Positions 10,261 to 22,999 of a stretch of DNA of 64,000 nt are shown piece after piece. The notes under the pieces are model-generated. The model did not search any database and had not been told where the DNA came from. It was given only the letters and a program-made list of their open reading frames with translations. This DNA is from Acheta domesticus. Its lineage: Eukaryota; Arthropoda; Insecta; Orthoptera; Gryllidae. How positions within the stretch are numbered: the stretch's first letter is position 1; each line of letters starts with the position of its first letter. The DNA is taken from contig JAHLJT010009436.1 in the NCBI GenBank assembly GCA_031308135.1, positions 139,894,303-139,958,302 on the forward strand, in the 5' to 3' direction. Both the position numbers and the translations under genes were made by a program.

Positions 10261-13200
10261 GATTTAAATTATGGATCTTTATCGATTTTTTGGTCTTCAA
10301 TATGTATGATTGTCTAAGAAAACATTGGGAGCCTATCGAGGGATTGTAATCACCTCAAAATTTGTTTTGGGTGCGTCATTTCTTGCATTGATTTTCATGT
10401 ATGCCTTCTTACATGAAAGATGAATGTGTTTTTTGCGTCGAGGCTACCTGACGTAAAGCTGACTGAGTGTACTGTGAAATTAAGTGTGCGAGCTATAAAA
10501 TAGAAAATAATTTTGTGTGGTTTTATTCAGCAACATTTTTCCTTCTGCTAGCCACTACTGCTGCATATTTAACGCTCAAACATCCCAATTCAAATCGTCA
10601 CGTACAGAATGGGCAAATAGAAAAGTTCGTCACTTGGTGCACCGTTCATTGAATGAATGGAAAGTGTGTAAGGAAACTCTATATAGGGATATGCTGCTGT
10701 TTGCTGTACTAATATTGCAATGTGAGACACGGAAAATAATAAACTAAACAGTGGTATACAACATTAACAATTGAAATAACTAATAATGAAAACAGGCTAC
10801 TATAGGTGTTATTTCTCGAAATTAGATTGAAAATCTGTATTGGTAGCGTTCCACATTTATTTATAAACATTTTATAACTTATTTAATTTATCCTATCATC
10901 TATGGAAAACTCACCGTACTGTTTGTGTTTGTTACCACATACATAGACTTTCAGACTACTACATCACTGTTAAAGAAACAATTTTCTCTCGCACCGAAAA
11001 AGAATCCTGTTAGAAAATAAAAAGGGCAGCAACGCAACCCTATCCAACATGGGATCAATTTCACATGTACGTTACATACACACACACGCTCGCTCGTGCG
11101 CGCACACACACACATCCACGCACGCACACACACGCAGCGTTGGGAGATTGAGTCGCTTATTCCTTTCGCTCGTAATATCGGCTTTCCTCGTCATTAATTG
11201 CGGCCTTGCGCTATTTGTGGTGCGTTGTTTACGGTCTGGCGGAGCGATGTGCAACGAGAGACTGCAGGGCAAAGCGGATCGCTCGGGGCCCACTGCCTTT
11301 GTCTGACCTGCGCCGTCCAAAAAAGCACGCGATCGGTTTATTTTTGTGCGAAGCCGCTGTTTTAAAGCGAACTTAACCTTGTTAGTGAGACGACAGCACA
11401 CGCAAGGAAGATTCAAGAACGCTGAAAAGCGATGCGTAGAATACGGCCTTTCTGGGCTAAAGGTCAACAGCGATTGAGTTTAGCTACAGACCACGGAAAG
11501 GTCAGAGTTCGAAAGGTTCCAATATTGCTGGGTGAATTGGTTTAAAAGTCATTTTCATTGGCAGTAGTGCGGAAGATAGGCTGGTTGTGGGTTAACCCCG
11601 TTTCATCACTTCGTTGAAGGGTCCACACACACACACACATTTTTTTACCACCGAACGTGATGGAAATACTGAAATGTCCATGACATATATATGATGGACT
11701 CTATTCCTTAATCAGTACATGAATAAGGTTATACAATTTTATTGTCTTAGATATAGACTTAGGCTTTCGTATTTATTTAGGTTATAAGGCTTTCATAAGA
11801 AGTATAAATGATTCAATTTTTTATCAGTGCTATTCTTAGTTACACAGTACTGAAGGTAATTGAGCTGACTACCATTTATCACCATGTACTTCTCTTTTGT
11901 CCCTTGTGACAGCTATTTCGATTTCAGAGGTCAACACCCTTCCCCCGCTCTTCCTCCTTTCAGAAAAAATTCAATTCCATCCCTGCTTTCTCTAGTATAC
12001 AGGAGTTTCAATCGTTCCCATCAACCTTTCTTTGTGTCAAGAGTTGCCATATCTTGTACACCTTGGGTAGTCGTTTGGGGAGGTATTACCCGTTCGATGG
12101 ACGAGTGAGTACAAATATTAACTGCAAATCTCCATGAAAGTCAACGCTTGCCAGAGAGTGGAATAATTAGGCACATAGAAATACTTTCATTTCGTACAGT
12201 TTTCTGAAAAAAAGAAAAAAAGAAAACTGAGTCTTGCACTAAGAGGCCATACTCTTATTCTATTAACTGGTACATGTCCCGATTGGCCACTTCAAGATTT
12301 GTTAGGCTACACAACAAGATAACAGATTCTCGAAGATACTGAAAAGAAGGGCTGGTTAGTATAACTCCGTGAGCGATAAGTCGTTTATCACAGCTCAGAG
12401 CAGATTAATTTAAAAAATTATTTGAAAACAATGCTGATTGTTATGCCAACGTCTATTTAACTAATTGTGCTAATTTTTCAATGTAGTACTGTAGTAGTCC
12501 AATTGCACTTTGCTAGACATGCCATTGCATTATCTTTTATAAATGTTTTGTGAGAAATAACCTAGTGGATCAAAATGAAGTCTCGGCTTTAGATTTTTTT
12601 AAAAATTTGATTCACAAGGCCATTCCTTGCAAGACTAATAATCGAGGCACTTAATCAATCAGTGAAATTATAACAATTTCTGTGTTACGGACAGGAGGCA
12701 GGAATTAGTGCAGGGACAGTCCTAAGGAAACTCTTGAGTAGCTAACTGCAACATTACATAAACCCCTCATTTGTCTGTGTAATCGCCTTATCAATGGGAA
12801 CTTTTTTGCAGCAATGGACATCAATCTCGAGCCTCTGTGCATGCGAAACTCGAACTGCGCGTGCGCAGATGCTCAAAATGGACACAGTAATCAGCTGCTC
12901 AAAAGGGATAGAGCAGTGTTGTCAAGGTCGATGCCACGAGCGGGAGTCCGTGGCACGAGTGCCACGAGGAAATCGCCCCTTCACGCAGTTCGTCATCCCG
13001 CCACCAGAGACAACACCATCGCTATTGTAAAACGGCGGGGTTACTAATAGTTTCCTTTCCCGACGCCAGTTCCGTAGAGAAGCTCGTGGTATGCTACGGT
13101 GCCACGGCGCGTGCCACAGCCACCAGTAGAAGACCTTGACACCGCTGGCTTAAAATAAAAAAAATCCGCTCATCAAACGAAAAGTCCCGTCTTCAGCCCC

Positions 13201-13880
13201 GAGCCACATTCCTTGCAACCGCCGCTCACCGCGAGGAGACTGGTCATAAATTTCGGAAAGGAACTTTGAAGCATTTTCAATATTCTCTCTCCCTTCAGTA
13301 AGGCGCCCTTTAACCCTCATCCACTAAATAATTACGTAACGTTTGCGACAACACTCTCCACTTACAATAAATAAATAATAAATTATACGATAAAATTGTT
13401 TTAATTATATTTGTGTTAAATTTTAAAATTGACGATCAAGTTAGAATTAACTGGCAATACGGACTACACTGAACAATAAAAATGAGGACAATTTTTGAGT
13501 GGAGGAAGGATGCCTAGGCGAGAAACTTTCTGACAACAACCTGTACACAAGCCGTCGTGGATGCTTGGGCGAGAGTATACTGCGCCAATTTAAATGTATT
13601 CTAGAATACAGATCAGTTTTGAATACTTTTTTCGTCAGATTCAGTCAATATACTATTGCTGAAAAAAATATTTTCATTTTTTCGTAAAAACTTATGCACC
13701 ATAAATTTCTAATTTATTTATTTTTATTTTTTTAAAAATATAATACGTTAACATTTGAATGTGTTTATATAAGACTAAATATTAAAGGAATCCTTTGGGA
13801 AAATGTTGCAAATTTTCACAAAAATTAAGTATTATTGTTCTGGAACACTAAACATACAACCTCCTACCCCTATGTAACCC
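10261..13880. other. Intergenic with CA microsatellites
   Basis: Mainly AT-rich, without a recognisable gene. Simple repeats are an ACACAC-rich stretch at about 11078-11135 and a short (AC)n at 11623-11640. Frames near the first CA repeat (to 131 codons, minus strand) include its translation and are rejected as genes. Confidence 0.45.
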
Positions 13881-14110
13881 AGCGTAACCTTGCCTGAAAC
13901 TCCTTCCCGACCCTCTCTTTAGCATGTAATTTATGGACGACCCCGGAGCTGAGCTTTCTTGTGGTGACACGCGAGCGAGGCGGAAGCGCGCGTCCAGATG
14001 GCGCGATTGCTCAGTTGCACCTGCGTGAAGCGCGCGTGACCCTTCCCCCCTCCCTCCCACCCCCTCCACCCAACCCCATCGTCGGCCGCAGCCCGCGCAC
14101 GTGGTCGCCA
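13881..14110. other. C-rich patch
   Basis: GC-rich segment with CCCTCCCACCCCCTCC at about 14050. A 148-codon minus-strand frame (13848-14294) covers it and encodes a Gly/Arg-rich chance peptide. It could be a weak CpG island; no clear promoter signal. From 14111 to 14835 nothing is recognised. Confidence 0.3.
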
Positions 14111-14835
14111 ATCGATCGCTGAGTGAACGGTCCCGGAAATGTAATGACAGCAAAATTACCAGACATCTTGATGTTGACGGAGGCATGAAGCAATTCTCCA
14201 CGCGTCTAAGGAAAAAGATAAAATCGTGCAATTCCAGTGCTTTGGGATATTCGCAATGTTGCACAGATCGTTGGGACTGAGAAACTATTGACAAATTTGT
14301 ACGTTTTCAAGTAAGTGCAGTTTTTTTAACTGAGTTTCTTTTTAATTTCCAGAATCTCACAATGTGTCTTTTTATTTGCTTTGCCCGTGGATGAAAGATC
14401 TCTATGCGTATTCCTGATGCAGTGCGGAACGAAGTGGCTTGCTCATCCACTTACGTACGTTTACTTTTTCGCCGACGCATTATGTTTTGTTTTGTTTTTT
14501 AGTAAAAAGAGCGGGGCATGGAACACAGATGGCGTTCTGTCTATTCTCTCTCAGAGAAAGTCGCTCTTAAATTAATGTGAAAAAAGACGATATTTTATTC
14601 GATACGTATGTTCTGAAGCTACTACACTTCTTGCAGCTTCCATGTAAGTGCCGAAAAACGCCCTCTGATAGGAAAATTCCGATTGTTTACGTTTGGGTTT
14701 CACTTTTTCATGTTAAGCTCCTGCTTGCCCGACACCGATCAGCACTCAACAGCTTCGGTTCACGACCATTAACACGGCTAGGAATAACTGAAGTTCAACC
14801 GCAATGAATGAAATGCAACACCCAAAGAATGAAAT

Positions 14836-15010
14836 GCCCAAAGAGGCGAGCTGTATAGTTTTAAGTTAGATATAAGTTAGTTTTAATTAGTATTTTTAAG
14901 ATACCGCCAACCACCATCTCCATAAGCCAAATCGGCTGGAGAAAGAAATGTAACCCCTTAACTGAATAAATTCCTGCCCCTCCAGGGTAACGGGAGGGGG
15001 AATTAAAAAA
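14836..15010 (+). repeat. Retroelement 3' tail, family V, copy b
   Basis: Starts GCCCAAAGAGGCGAGC and carries TTTTAAGTTAG, AAATCGGCTGGAGAAAG, TGAATAAATTCCTGCCCC, GGGAGGGGGAATT and a terminal A-run, in the same order as 1981-2164. Its 3' end lies about 50 bp before the strongest CpG island in the window. Confidence 0.7.
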
Positions 15011-15059
15011 TATTTTTAAAAAAATGAAAACAACGACTGCAGCTACCCAATCCGCGTCA

Positions 15060-15588
15060 TTTCGAACCCACCGCACCCAATCACCACCCGCGAGGGCCCT
15101 TGGCTTCCGGCCGCGTCGCGCCGCGTGGGTCGAGCCAGCTGCACCTGGAACGTGCGCCGCGCGTGCCCCTTCCGTTCTTTCTATTCTCTTCCCGGTCACT
15201 CGCCGCGCGCCGCCGCCGCGCACGTGGCCTCCGCCGCCGACGCTCGGCGAGTGGGCGGGGCGCGTACGCGCGCGGGGGCGGGGGCGGGGCGAGGCGGGGA
15301 CACCAACACCGCCGCCGCCGCAGTCTACCGCGGCGAGTAGGCGAGCGAACGCGCGCGTGGTGCGGAGCGGGTCCGGTCCCTCGGATTGCGGTGCGGAGCG
15401 GAGAGGGGACAGGAGAGAGAGGAGAGAGAGAGGCGCGCCCGCCGCCGCCGCCGCCGCTGCGCCGGTCGATACGCCGCCGCCGCCGCCGCCGCCCAGCGTC
15501 GCGCCTCCGCGTGCCGCGCGCTGTTGAGCCGCTCGCTCGCAGGCAGGCGCTGCTCCCGACACCGCCGTGCCCGCGCCCCGTGCTGCAG
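15060..15588 (+). promoter_or_regulatory. CpG island with possible non-coding first exon
   Basis: About 530 bp of very CpG-rich sequence with GCCGCC runs, GGGCGGGG boxes (15250-15300) and GAGAGAGAGAGG at 15410-15432. It closes with TGCTGCAG|GTAATG, a good splice-donor consensus with the cut after 15588, directly before AT-rich DNA. This is the pattern of an insect promoter plus 5' untranslated exon followed by a long intron. Frames of 167, 184 and 266 codons overlap on both strands, so none is convincing as protein. No acceptor or coding exon can be identified downstream, so the gene is unknown. Confidence 0.4.
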
Positions 15589-17624
15589 GTAATGCGCTTT
15601 CGATTTTTAATAGGAAAAAAAAAGGAGGGAGTTCTTGGAACGACGTTCGTTTGAGTTTCATCGGCTCCGGGAATGGGAATGCGAAGTACGGGGAGATTTT
15701 TTTACGTAACGGATGATATGAAAACTTTGCCAGGAAAGTTTCACACCCAATCGTTTCCCTGGTAAACTTTGGTTTGTACTAATACTACTACTTTTGTACA
15801 CTTCCAACGAAAGTGCTTCGTGCAAGGAAACGACTGCATGCGAGTATCAACCTACACGTCGTTCCTCCCATCAACACTGTCTGGTCAAACCTTTTTATTG
15901 CAGTGGATTTACAAAGTAAATAATTAGTACAATGAAACCTGCGTAAACGTGTGTTGTGCACGATTCAATTCTAGGAGGTGACTGTCTGCTCTCGGCTCCG
16001 CTGGGTCGATGTGACAGGCAATACGTTTTCACTTTTAATTTTAAAAAGTGTTATCTGAACGACATTCATATACGCTCATTCAGGCGTAACTCGTTAATGA
16101 AACTAACGCATTTGAAATATCGGCAGAGGGGAAAACTCAGGCTTTAAAAGGGGAATGGGTGAAAAACAGGTGCTCGCCCTGTTACGGGTTTTGTAGATTT
16201 GTGAGTGCGTTTCGTGGGTCAATTATTCGCACGTCCCCTTTCTCCAGATTTATCCAGATGCTTCTTCTACTTCAGTTTTCTTCTCTAAACGATTTACAGG
16301 TGATAAAATAAAACTGAACGGGAAGCTAGTGTGAATCTCTACCTGGTACGTTTTTTTTCTGTGTTGCGTAATTATTATTTTACTTTTGTTATCCGATTTT
16401 GCAACGTTTGTAGCGCCGAAAGGTGTCTGACGTTCCGTTACTGCGGCGAATTTCATGTCTGTATATGCTGAGGGTTTCGGTGTAAACCAAAAACAAACAA
16501 ATATGCAGAGATGTGCGAAACATTAGCAGAGCTTTCGGAAACATAGTGAAGTGTAAATAAATAATGAAGACGGAAATGTGTCGAAATATTTGGCTGTTAG
16601 AGAAAAGGAGAGGAAGAAATATGCATGGTGATGCAGGATGAAATAGACGAGTTGGATGTGGTTACCTGTTTTTAAAGCAAATTTATTCATAGTTGCCCCG
16701 GCTCGATGAGTACACACAATTTTTTCGACTGTTGAAAATGTAAATACTCCTATTTCTGCAAAGATGTATGACAAAGATGCAGTATGGAACGCAGACGTAA
16801 AACGGTGTCAAGAATAATACATCCCTTTGTACTGAATACAAATTAAAATACTGTGAAAATGAAGTTTGGAATGCTATAAATACATGAACGTATTTAACGT
16901 GCATGATACTATCTCTGCCAAACTATTCACAACAACAACAACAAAAAGTCAATCTTAATAAGGAAGGAAATATTGAAAATATTCAAAAACTAATTATCGT
17001 ATAGCTATTTCGACTAGTAGTTCATTTTTCTCATTTCCATTCCGGGTGTTGACGTGTTGCCGATATTTCGAACCAACACGACTTCAGCCAATGGATATTT
17101 CTCAGAACTATCGGAAAAAAATTAATTCTATGGGATTGTTTTATCGTGAAGGAAAACTTGTGATACACGTAGTTCGTTAAAAATATTTTTCGTTGAATCA
17201 GCCTTGTGTAGCAGAAGAAAAATTATACGTAGGGGCCGAAAGTACCCATCATCAAACTTAATTAAAGTTTTCTAATTTAAGAAACGCAATCGATTAGATG
17301 AAAACTGATGTTTGAATAGATGATAGATGAAAACCTGATAGATGAAAACTAATGTTTCTTTTATCTAAAACATACTTAAAATTTAATGCCTTCTGGCAAA
17401 AGAATAATTAAGCTACCTTTTGTGTTTTCATGCAGCTCAAAAAGCAATATGAGTTGATGCAGCGCAAACCATACACTTCAAATCTCGCCAACTCTTTCAG
17501 TTCCATTCCACAATGCGATAATCTTTTCACGACATGCGACTGTACCATCGAAAATGCCCTTTCATTTCTTTGATCGAATGGAATCACACCTCGTTAACGC
17601 AGAACTCGTTCTTCTTTCCCCTTT
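15589..17624. other. AT-rich, no gene recognised (possible intron)
   Basis: No domain-bearing frame and no repeat shared with the rest of the window. A CAA triplet run lies at 16929-16946. If the donor at 15588 is used, this is intronic. Confidence 0.35.
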
Positions 17625-17657
17625 TCGGGCTAATCACCCCTGATCGACTCTGCAAAA
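17625..17657. repeat. 33-bp direct repeat, left copy
   Basis: TCGGGCTAATCACCCC followed by TGATCGACTCTGCAAAA; the same string with one additional C is at 18189-18222. The two copies bracket the GC-rich island. Confidence 0.85.
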
Positions 17658-17829
17658 ATAAAATTTAAAAAAAATGTTTTTAAAAAAAGGTAGTTTAAAA
17701 TAGCGCCTTTTTCGCTCGTTCCCTCGACCGGGCGCTCCGAGATTTCGCGGTGCGTGAAGGATTTTCGATGGAATCAGCGCCGGGTGGCGTGCTGTTGCCA
17801 GTCGCGCGTGAACGCTAATTGCTGCAAAT

Positions 17830-18010
17830 GAAAGGAAAAAGTTCGATCGGCCGCCGGCACGCGACGCCACCGTCGCCGCCGCGCGCCGCATCCCTCCGCA
17901 GCGCGGCGCGGCGGGCGGGGCGGGGCGGGCGTGGCCGGCGCGTGGGGCGGTGCGTGGCCGCGTGCGGTTCGCACCTGCCCCTCTCGTGCGGGGCGATATG
18001 ACGGAGGCCG
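17830..18010. promoter_or_regulatory. CpG-rich island between direct repeats
   Basis: Highly CpG-rich (GCGCGGCGCGGCGGGCGGGG and similar) inside AT-rich flanks. Open on both strands because of composition. The 33-bp direct repeats 170-200 bp either side suggest that the block could be part of a mobile or duplicated unit rather than a promoter. Confidence 0.3.
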
Positions 18011-18188
18011 GGTGGTGCAGTTCAGAGGGGGAGTTGGGGACGGTTGTCCTGAGCGACAAAAAATGTTAGTAGAGGAAGAGACCGAGGAAAAAGAAAGGTA
18101 GAAAAGGAAATCAATGAACAAGAGGGGGGCAAACATGAATAATAATAATTTATTAAGTCACATATACAATTACAATCGTGTAATGGAA

Positions 18189-18222
18189 TCGGGCTAATCA
18201 CCCCCTGATCGACTCTGCAAAA
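18189..18222. repeat. 34-bp direct repeat, right copy
   Basis: Same as 17625-17657 with one additional C in the C-run. The sequences beyond the match differ apart from A-rich tails. Confidence 0.85.
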
Positions 18223-19611
18223 TGAAAATGAAATGAATTCTGAATGAAAAGAAGACACCGAACTTCTTAAAAAGAATCATTGTTTCTTCTTTGGGGTTGA
18301 ACCAATCGAAATTTTAAGGAATTCTACGAAGACATGAGCCAACAATCAGCCCTAAAATCAGTCCACAAATCACCTCTATACTATAAATGCTTCATGTTTC
18401 ACAGGCACCCTATCATTTTCAGAGAAAGGTTATATGGATATTACGTTACGTATCTACTTGTCAGCATTGACAACAAATGCCGTCTTTTGTTCGTATTACA
18501 ATATTGCGTAAATTAGGAACAGTTATTTTTTAGGAAGAAGTGCAGGGAGCGGTGCCTTTTATTCAGCTTCCGGATTTTAAGAACTGCATCGCCTTTGTCT
18601 ATTTGTTTATATCTTCTAATAGAACAAGATGTCGAAATCGAATTTTGTCGTCCCAAGAATGGAAAATGCCAATGTGTTCAAGTCATACTAAACATGAATG
18701 ACATAATGAAAGAAATACAGACGAGATTGGAAAAGCTATGCCAGTCGTATACCTAGAAAATATATTAGGGAATAAAAGGATAATGACAATCCAAGAGATT
18801 TATCAATACGTTGCTTTTAAAACCAGTGGTCGGTTGTTCAGAATATCTGTCTCCTGTTATTAATGAACTATGTCATGGTCGAACCGCCAATACTAGCTCA
18901 TGTGTTGTCAAACTCTTCTTGTAGGTACTTGTTAGAAGTTTTCTTCCCCCACACTCTTTGGAAAAAAAAGGTTAGTGTGTAAGGAAAATTCGAACCGAAG
19001 TGTCCTGCTTACCTGCCCTTTTTCTATCCAGAATTGCTTGGAAGGAAAATGCTACATGCGTTGCATTCTTTTGACACTACACTTATAATTACGCATGTAT
19101 TTCTGTGTACATACATGCTTGTGCACCCATGGTGAAGAGCTTTGTAGGCTTCAAGTTACAAACTCGAAAGAAGCGTAAAGCTTAAACGAGTGTGAAAACT
19201 GCAGCAAAAACAGGCCTTGAACTCGAAACTACCACCAAGAGGCGCTATTGGATACGTGTTAAACACACACCCAGCTCCCCTGCTGTTCGTTGCCGCCTCG
19301 TCGCCCACGTAGACACGTACCTCGACCAACCTCCATCTTCTTGCGCATGCAGCAAGACAATCGTCGAGTCGGCGGATCATTGGAGAGCCAATATCTGCTG
19401 CCAGAAGGTCGTCATCAACGCTCCGTCGGCGGTGCCGTGTGTTGTGGTACTTTTTTCGGCACTTGTCTTTTGAGGGAAAATTCTTCGGCACAAAAAAAGC
19501 CGACGTTGGGCTGACGTAATTGAGGGCCGCATCGCCCTCGCTGCGTCCTTCCTCGGCTCATCGTGGTCTGCGTCGACCTTCGCCTCCGGGCGGGCGGGGC
19601 TCTCGGCCAAA
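18223..19611. other. Intergenic, no gene recognised
   Basis: AT-rich to 19150, then mixed composition. A 111-codon minus-strand frame (19156-19491) has no recognised domain. Confidence 0.4.
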
Positions 19612-20160
19612 ACTGCGGTGGCGGCGAGGGTTCTGGCGGAGGTGGTGGCGACTGCAACAGTGGAGGAGGCTGCGGTGATGGTGGAGGCTACAGAGGGGGA
19701 GGCGACGGTGGTGGAGGCGACGGTGGTGAATCGCGACGGTGGTGGAGGCGACAGAGGTGAAGGTGATGAAGGTGGACCGCGACGATGGTGGAGGCGACAG
19801 AAGTGAAGGCGACGGTGGTGGAGGCGACAGAGGTGAAGGCGATGGTGGTGGAGGCGACGGTGGTGGAGGAGACAGAGGTGAAGGCGACGGTGGTGGAGGC
19901 GATGGTGGTGAATCGCGACGGTGGTGGAGGCGACAGAGGTGAAGGCGACGATGGTGGAGGAGACTGAGGTGAAGGTGATGGTGGTGGATAGCGACGGTGG
20001 TGGAGGCGATGGAGGCGGAGGCGACAGAGGTATAGGCGACTGTGGTGAAGGCGTCAGTGGCAGAAGCCATGGGGTTAAGGTAGCAATGGCGGAGGTGACG
20101 GAGGTGGAAGCGACGGCGGTGGAAGTGACCGTGATGGAGGCGACGGTGACGGCGGAGGCG
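19612..20160. repeat. Triplet-phased minisatellite (GGTGGAGGCGAC type)
   Basis: Built of 9- to 15-bp words such as GGTGGTGGAGGCGAC and AGAGGTGAAGGCGAC, arranged in higher-order blocks (for example GGTGAATCGCGACGG at 19725 and 19906). Because the period is a multiple of three, long frames are open on both strands: Gly/Asp- or Val/Glu-rich on plus, His/Arg/Leu- or Ser/Pro-rich on minus (282 codons at 19377-20225). No conserved domain is present, so I call it a repeat. Confidence 0.8.
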
Positions 20161-21619
20161 TCTACCAGCGTCTGCCGAACGCTGGCGGTCGCGGCGGCGG
20201 CTGAAGAAGCGAAAACGACGCGCAACCTGCCTTCGGGAATCCCGATTGAGGGTAATAACGTGCGGTTAGCCTCACCGCTGCTGGTGCCGCCGCCGCTGCC
20301 ATCGTCCGTTGTTCATTTCTTGGACCAGCTTCCACTCTGTGATCTAAGAGAAGCCCTTTGACAAAGTTCGCCGCCCACATCGAAATGAACTGTTGGGTTG
20401 GGAGAGGCTTTATAAAATTTCAGTTCTGCTGGAATCACAATATAATACTGGTGATTTAAAACAACTCTCATATTTCTGTTAGGAATTTGGGTAAGTTGTG
20501 TTATACCCATTAAGTAAAGTAACTAATCTGTTTCGCGTTTATATGTTTTTTGTCTTCGTGTGGTTCTATGCTTTTAGAACATACAATGACTTGGAGTCGT
20601 AAATTTAACCACGCCTTTGAGTATCGTCATAATCATCAAGAGCATTGTTGAAATGTATTTACAGTACTATACTTCTTTCCAGTACAAAGGAAGTGGGAAA
20701 ATAAAACGACCAGATAATTATTTATGGGTGCCATGACGAGATTTTTATACAGTTTTGAGTATTTTTCAACAAAAAGGGGGAGGGGCTCGGAACCGGAGGA
20801 AAGGTATCTTAAACATCGTTCAAATGTGCAACAGTCCACCTAACGGATAAACCTCGTCCTCTATGAGTTTCCTACGTCTTCAACGACTGGCTTTGTCTCC
20901 GTTCTAGGGAAAGGATGGATCCTGGAAAGTGGCCTGCCCCGGCGCGACCTGAAAACGATTCGAAGACACCACGCCACCAGGCGGCAGTTCAAACCTTGTC
21001 TCAAGTTTTACGACTCGCAGTTCTGTTAGTTTCTACGACCGCCATCGCATTTCGAATGCAAGCGAAACCCCTTCTAATTGGACGGCGGAGACAGAACGGG
21101 TGGTTTACGTCGAGGAAACTGGTTTCCTGAGAAATGAGCTGAACGCATCGGCGTTCCGCTACTTCGACACCTTGGCATAATTACTCGGACCTGGAGAACG
21201 CCGCCTAGTGAAGCCGCCTCCGTTATAGTGCTCCAGATACGGCGATACGTAAGATGACACTATTTCGAGCGGGCTTGACTAGAGTTAGCGCTTCTGTCCT
21301 GTTTCGACTGGCTTTCGGATGTGTGTTCCTTTTACAAAGTCAGATGAAGTTTAAGTTCTAAGTCACCTGACAAGAATAAATCGGATGGCTTTGGAATAAG
21401 ATCACTTCTTGAAATGTGAAAAGTAATTTCACGAGTATCATATGTATCCCTCGTGATCAAGTCACCAAATTCAGTAGGTTTGTGTCTTGTTATTTAGATT
21501 GTAATATTTATATTAAGTGACAGTATATAATCCACTTTATTTTTTGACAATAGTGCTTTTAGTAAAAACAGCAATTTAAAATAATTAATATTAATAAAAA
21601 ATGTATACAGGAAAACACT
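20161..21619. other. Intergenic, no gene recognised
   Basis: Moderately GC-rich to 20310 and near 20900-21250, otherwise AT-rich. The 71-codon frame at 20915-21130 has no recognised domain. Confidence 0.4.
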
Positions 21620-21690
21620 AGCCTGACGATGAGAACGAAATAATTCTCGAAACGTTGCAAATAAAATTATTGAAAAAAAATTTGCATTTA
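21620..21690 (+). repeat. Retroelement tail with CTGA..GAAA stem-loop, copy 2
   Basis: CCTGACGATGAGAACG, a short loop, then TTCTCGAAACGTTGC and AATAAAATTATTG. GAGAA pairs with TTCTC. CTGACGA fits the CUGANGA box and GAAAC the second box of hammerhead ribozymes, but one unpaired T follows the first box, so activity is uncertain. Confidence 0.5.
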
Positions 21691-22999
21691 ATTAGCTTTT
21701 TTACTATATACTTGATTGTGAAGAAGCGAAAGAGGTCTTATATTGAAATCTAAAAGTCAATAGGTTACCGATTTCCAACAATTCAATTTCTAAGTCGAAT
21801 AAATATGTCCCTATGTACTTTTTTATTATAGCACCAATATCTTATTGACGGACACGTAATACCATTCTTGGAATACCTTGTCAAAAGCGTTCTGTTCATT
21901 TGAACCCTCTTGGTCGTTTCGGAAAGGGGTAGTGCGAACGGAAGCCTAGTTTTCATTGTCTTTATAACAATAGTGAGGCAAGCAGGTGGCATTCCGAAGT
22001 AAACAAAAGAATTCGTTGACCTAATGGAAGTCAAAATGCCAGAAGCATTCTTCCATAACGTGTACCTGGCTTGTATAAAGAAATGTAAAGCATGAGGGAA
22101 ATCAATGTGCGAACTAGGTAGCAGCTCGGTTTAAGCATGCGATATTATCTATAAGCGTTGGCTTGAAGAATGCGGAGGAACCAGAATAGAACAATTTAAG
22201 TCTGAGGCAGGTGGGTACGAACAACAGTCCCTTTCATCATCCTGACAAGCGAATGGGGAAGTGCGAGCTATAAGTGAACGGAATTTAGTGATCACTACTT
22301 TTCAACCGGGTTGCTCTGCTCTATTTCTCAATTAGATAATTAGTGGTTTGGGAATAACCAATAATTCTCCTAACTTTGAATATTTTCTTTAAATTCCTTC
22401 TGGAAAAAATCATTGTCTCGTAAATGCAATAGGACACAAAACGGTATGCACTAGAATGAAAATTAATTATTTCTCTCTTTTCTTTTTTATTCATTCAGTT
22501 CATCGCATCTTTTATTAATATTTTGATTTTATATATGAAAGCATATTTTATTTTTCAAAAGGGGAATGTTTCCGGATATTGTAAAAAAAAAGTTAAATTG
22601 TAGATACAATTGAAAGATTTTACCATTTTCTCCTTTTCTGCTGCTGATCAATTTTCTTAATCAAAAATTACTTGCATACATAATTTGTTTTGAACTACAG
22701 GAGGGAAATCTCATGTTATCCATCTGGTCACTTCATCAGAAATGCTACCTTGTATACGAGGCGAACCAGAACGGAGTTGACAGGCGACGCTTCACAGAAA
22801 TTTCGGAGTGCTTGAGGTTAACGACCCCTCATAATTCCTCTGCATGGTGCATCTGTACTTGGAGACCAACAGCGCACGAATGAACTACACCGCAACAGGC
22901 TGACGACCGGTAGCGGAGCCAACAGCGGATAGGTCCTCATGGATTTTCAATTGCGAAGCGTTGCTTCGGGGAGACAACCGCCAGGCACACGGACGAACG
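21691..22999. other. Intergenic, no gene recognised
   Basis: AT-rich with short frames only. Composition shifts to purine-rich from about 22940. Confidence 0.4.

Noticed and set aside
14861..15661. 266-codon minus-strand frame over the CpG island
   Set aside because: It spans a retroelement tail, the island and flanking DNA, and encodes Ala/Gly/Arg-rich sequence from GCC runs. Plus-strand frames are equally open.
19377..20225. 282-codon minus-strand frame resembling a His/Arg/Leu repeat protein
   Set aside because: Its repeats reflect the DNA minisatellite; alternative frames give equally regular but unrelated peptides.
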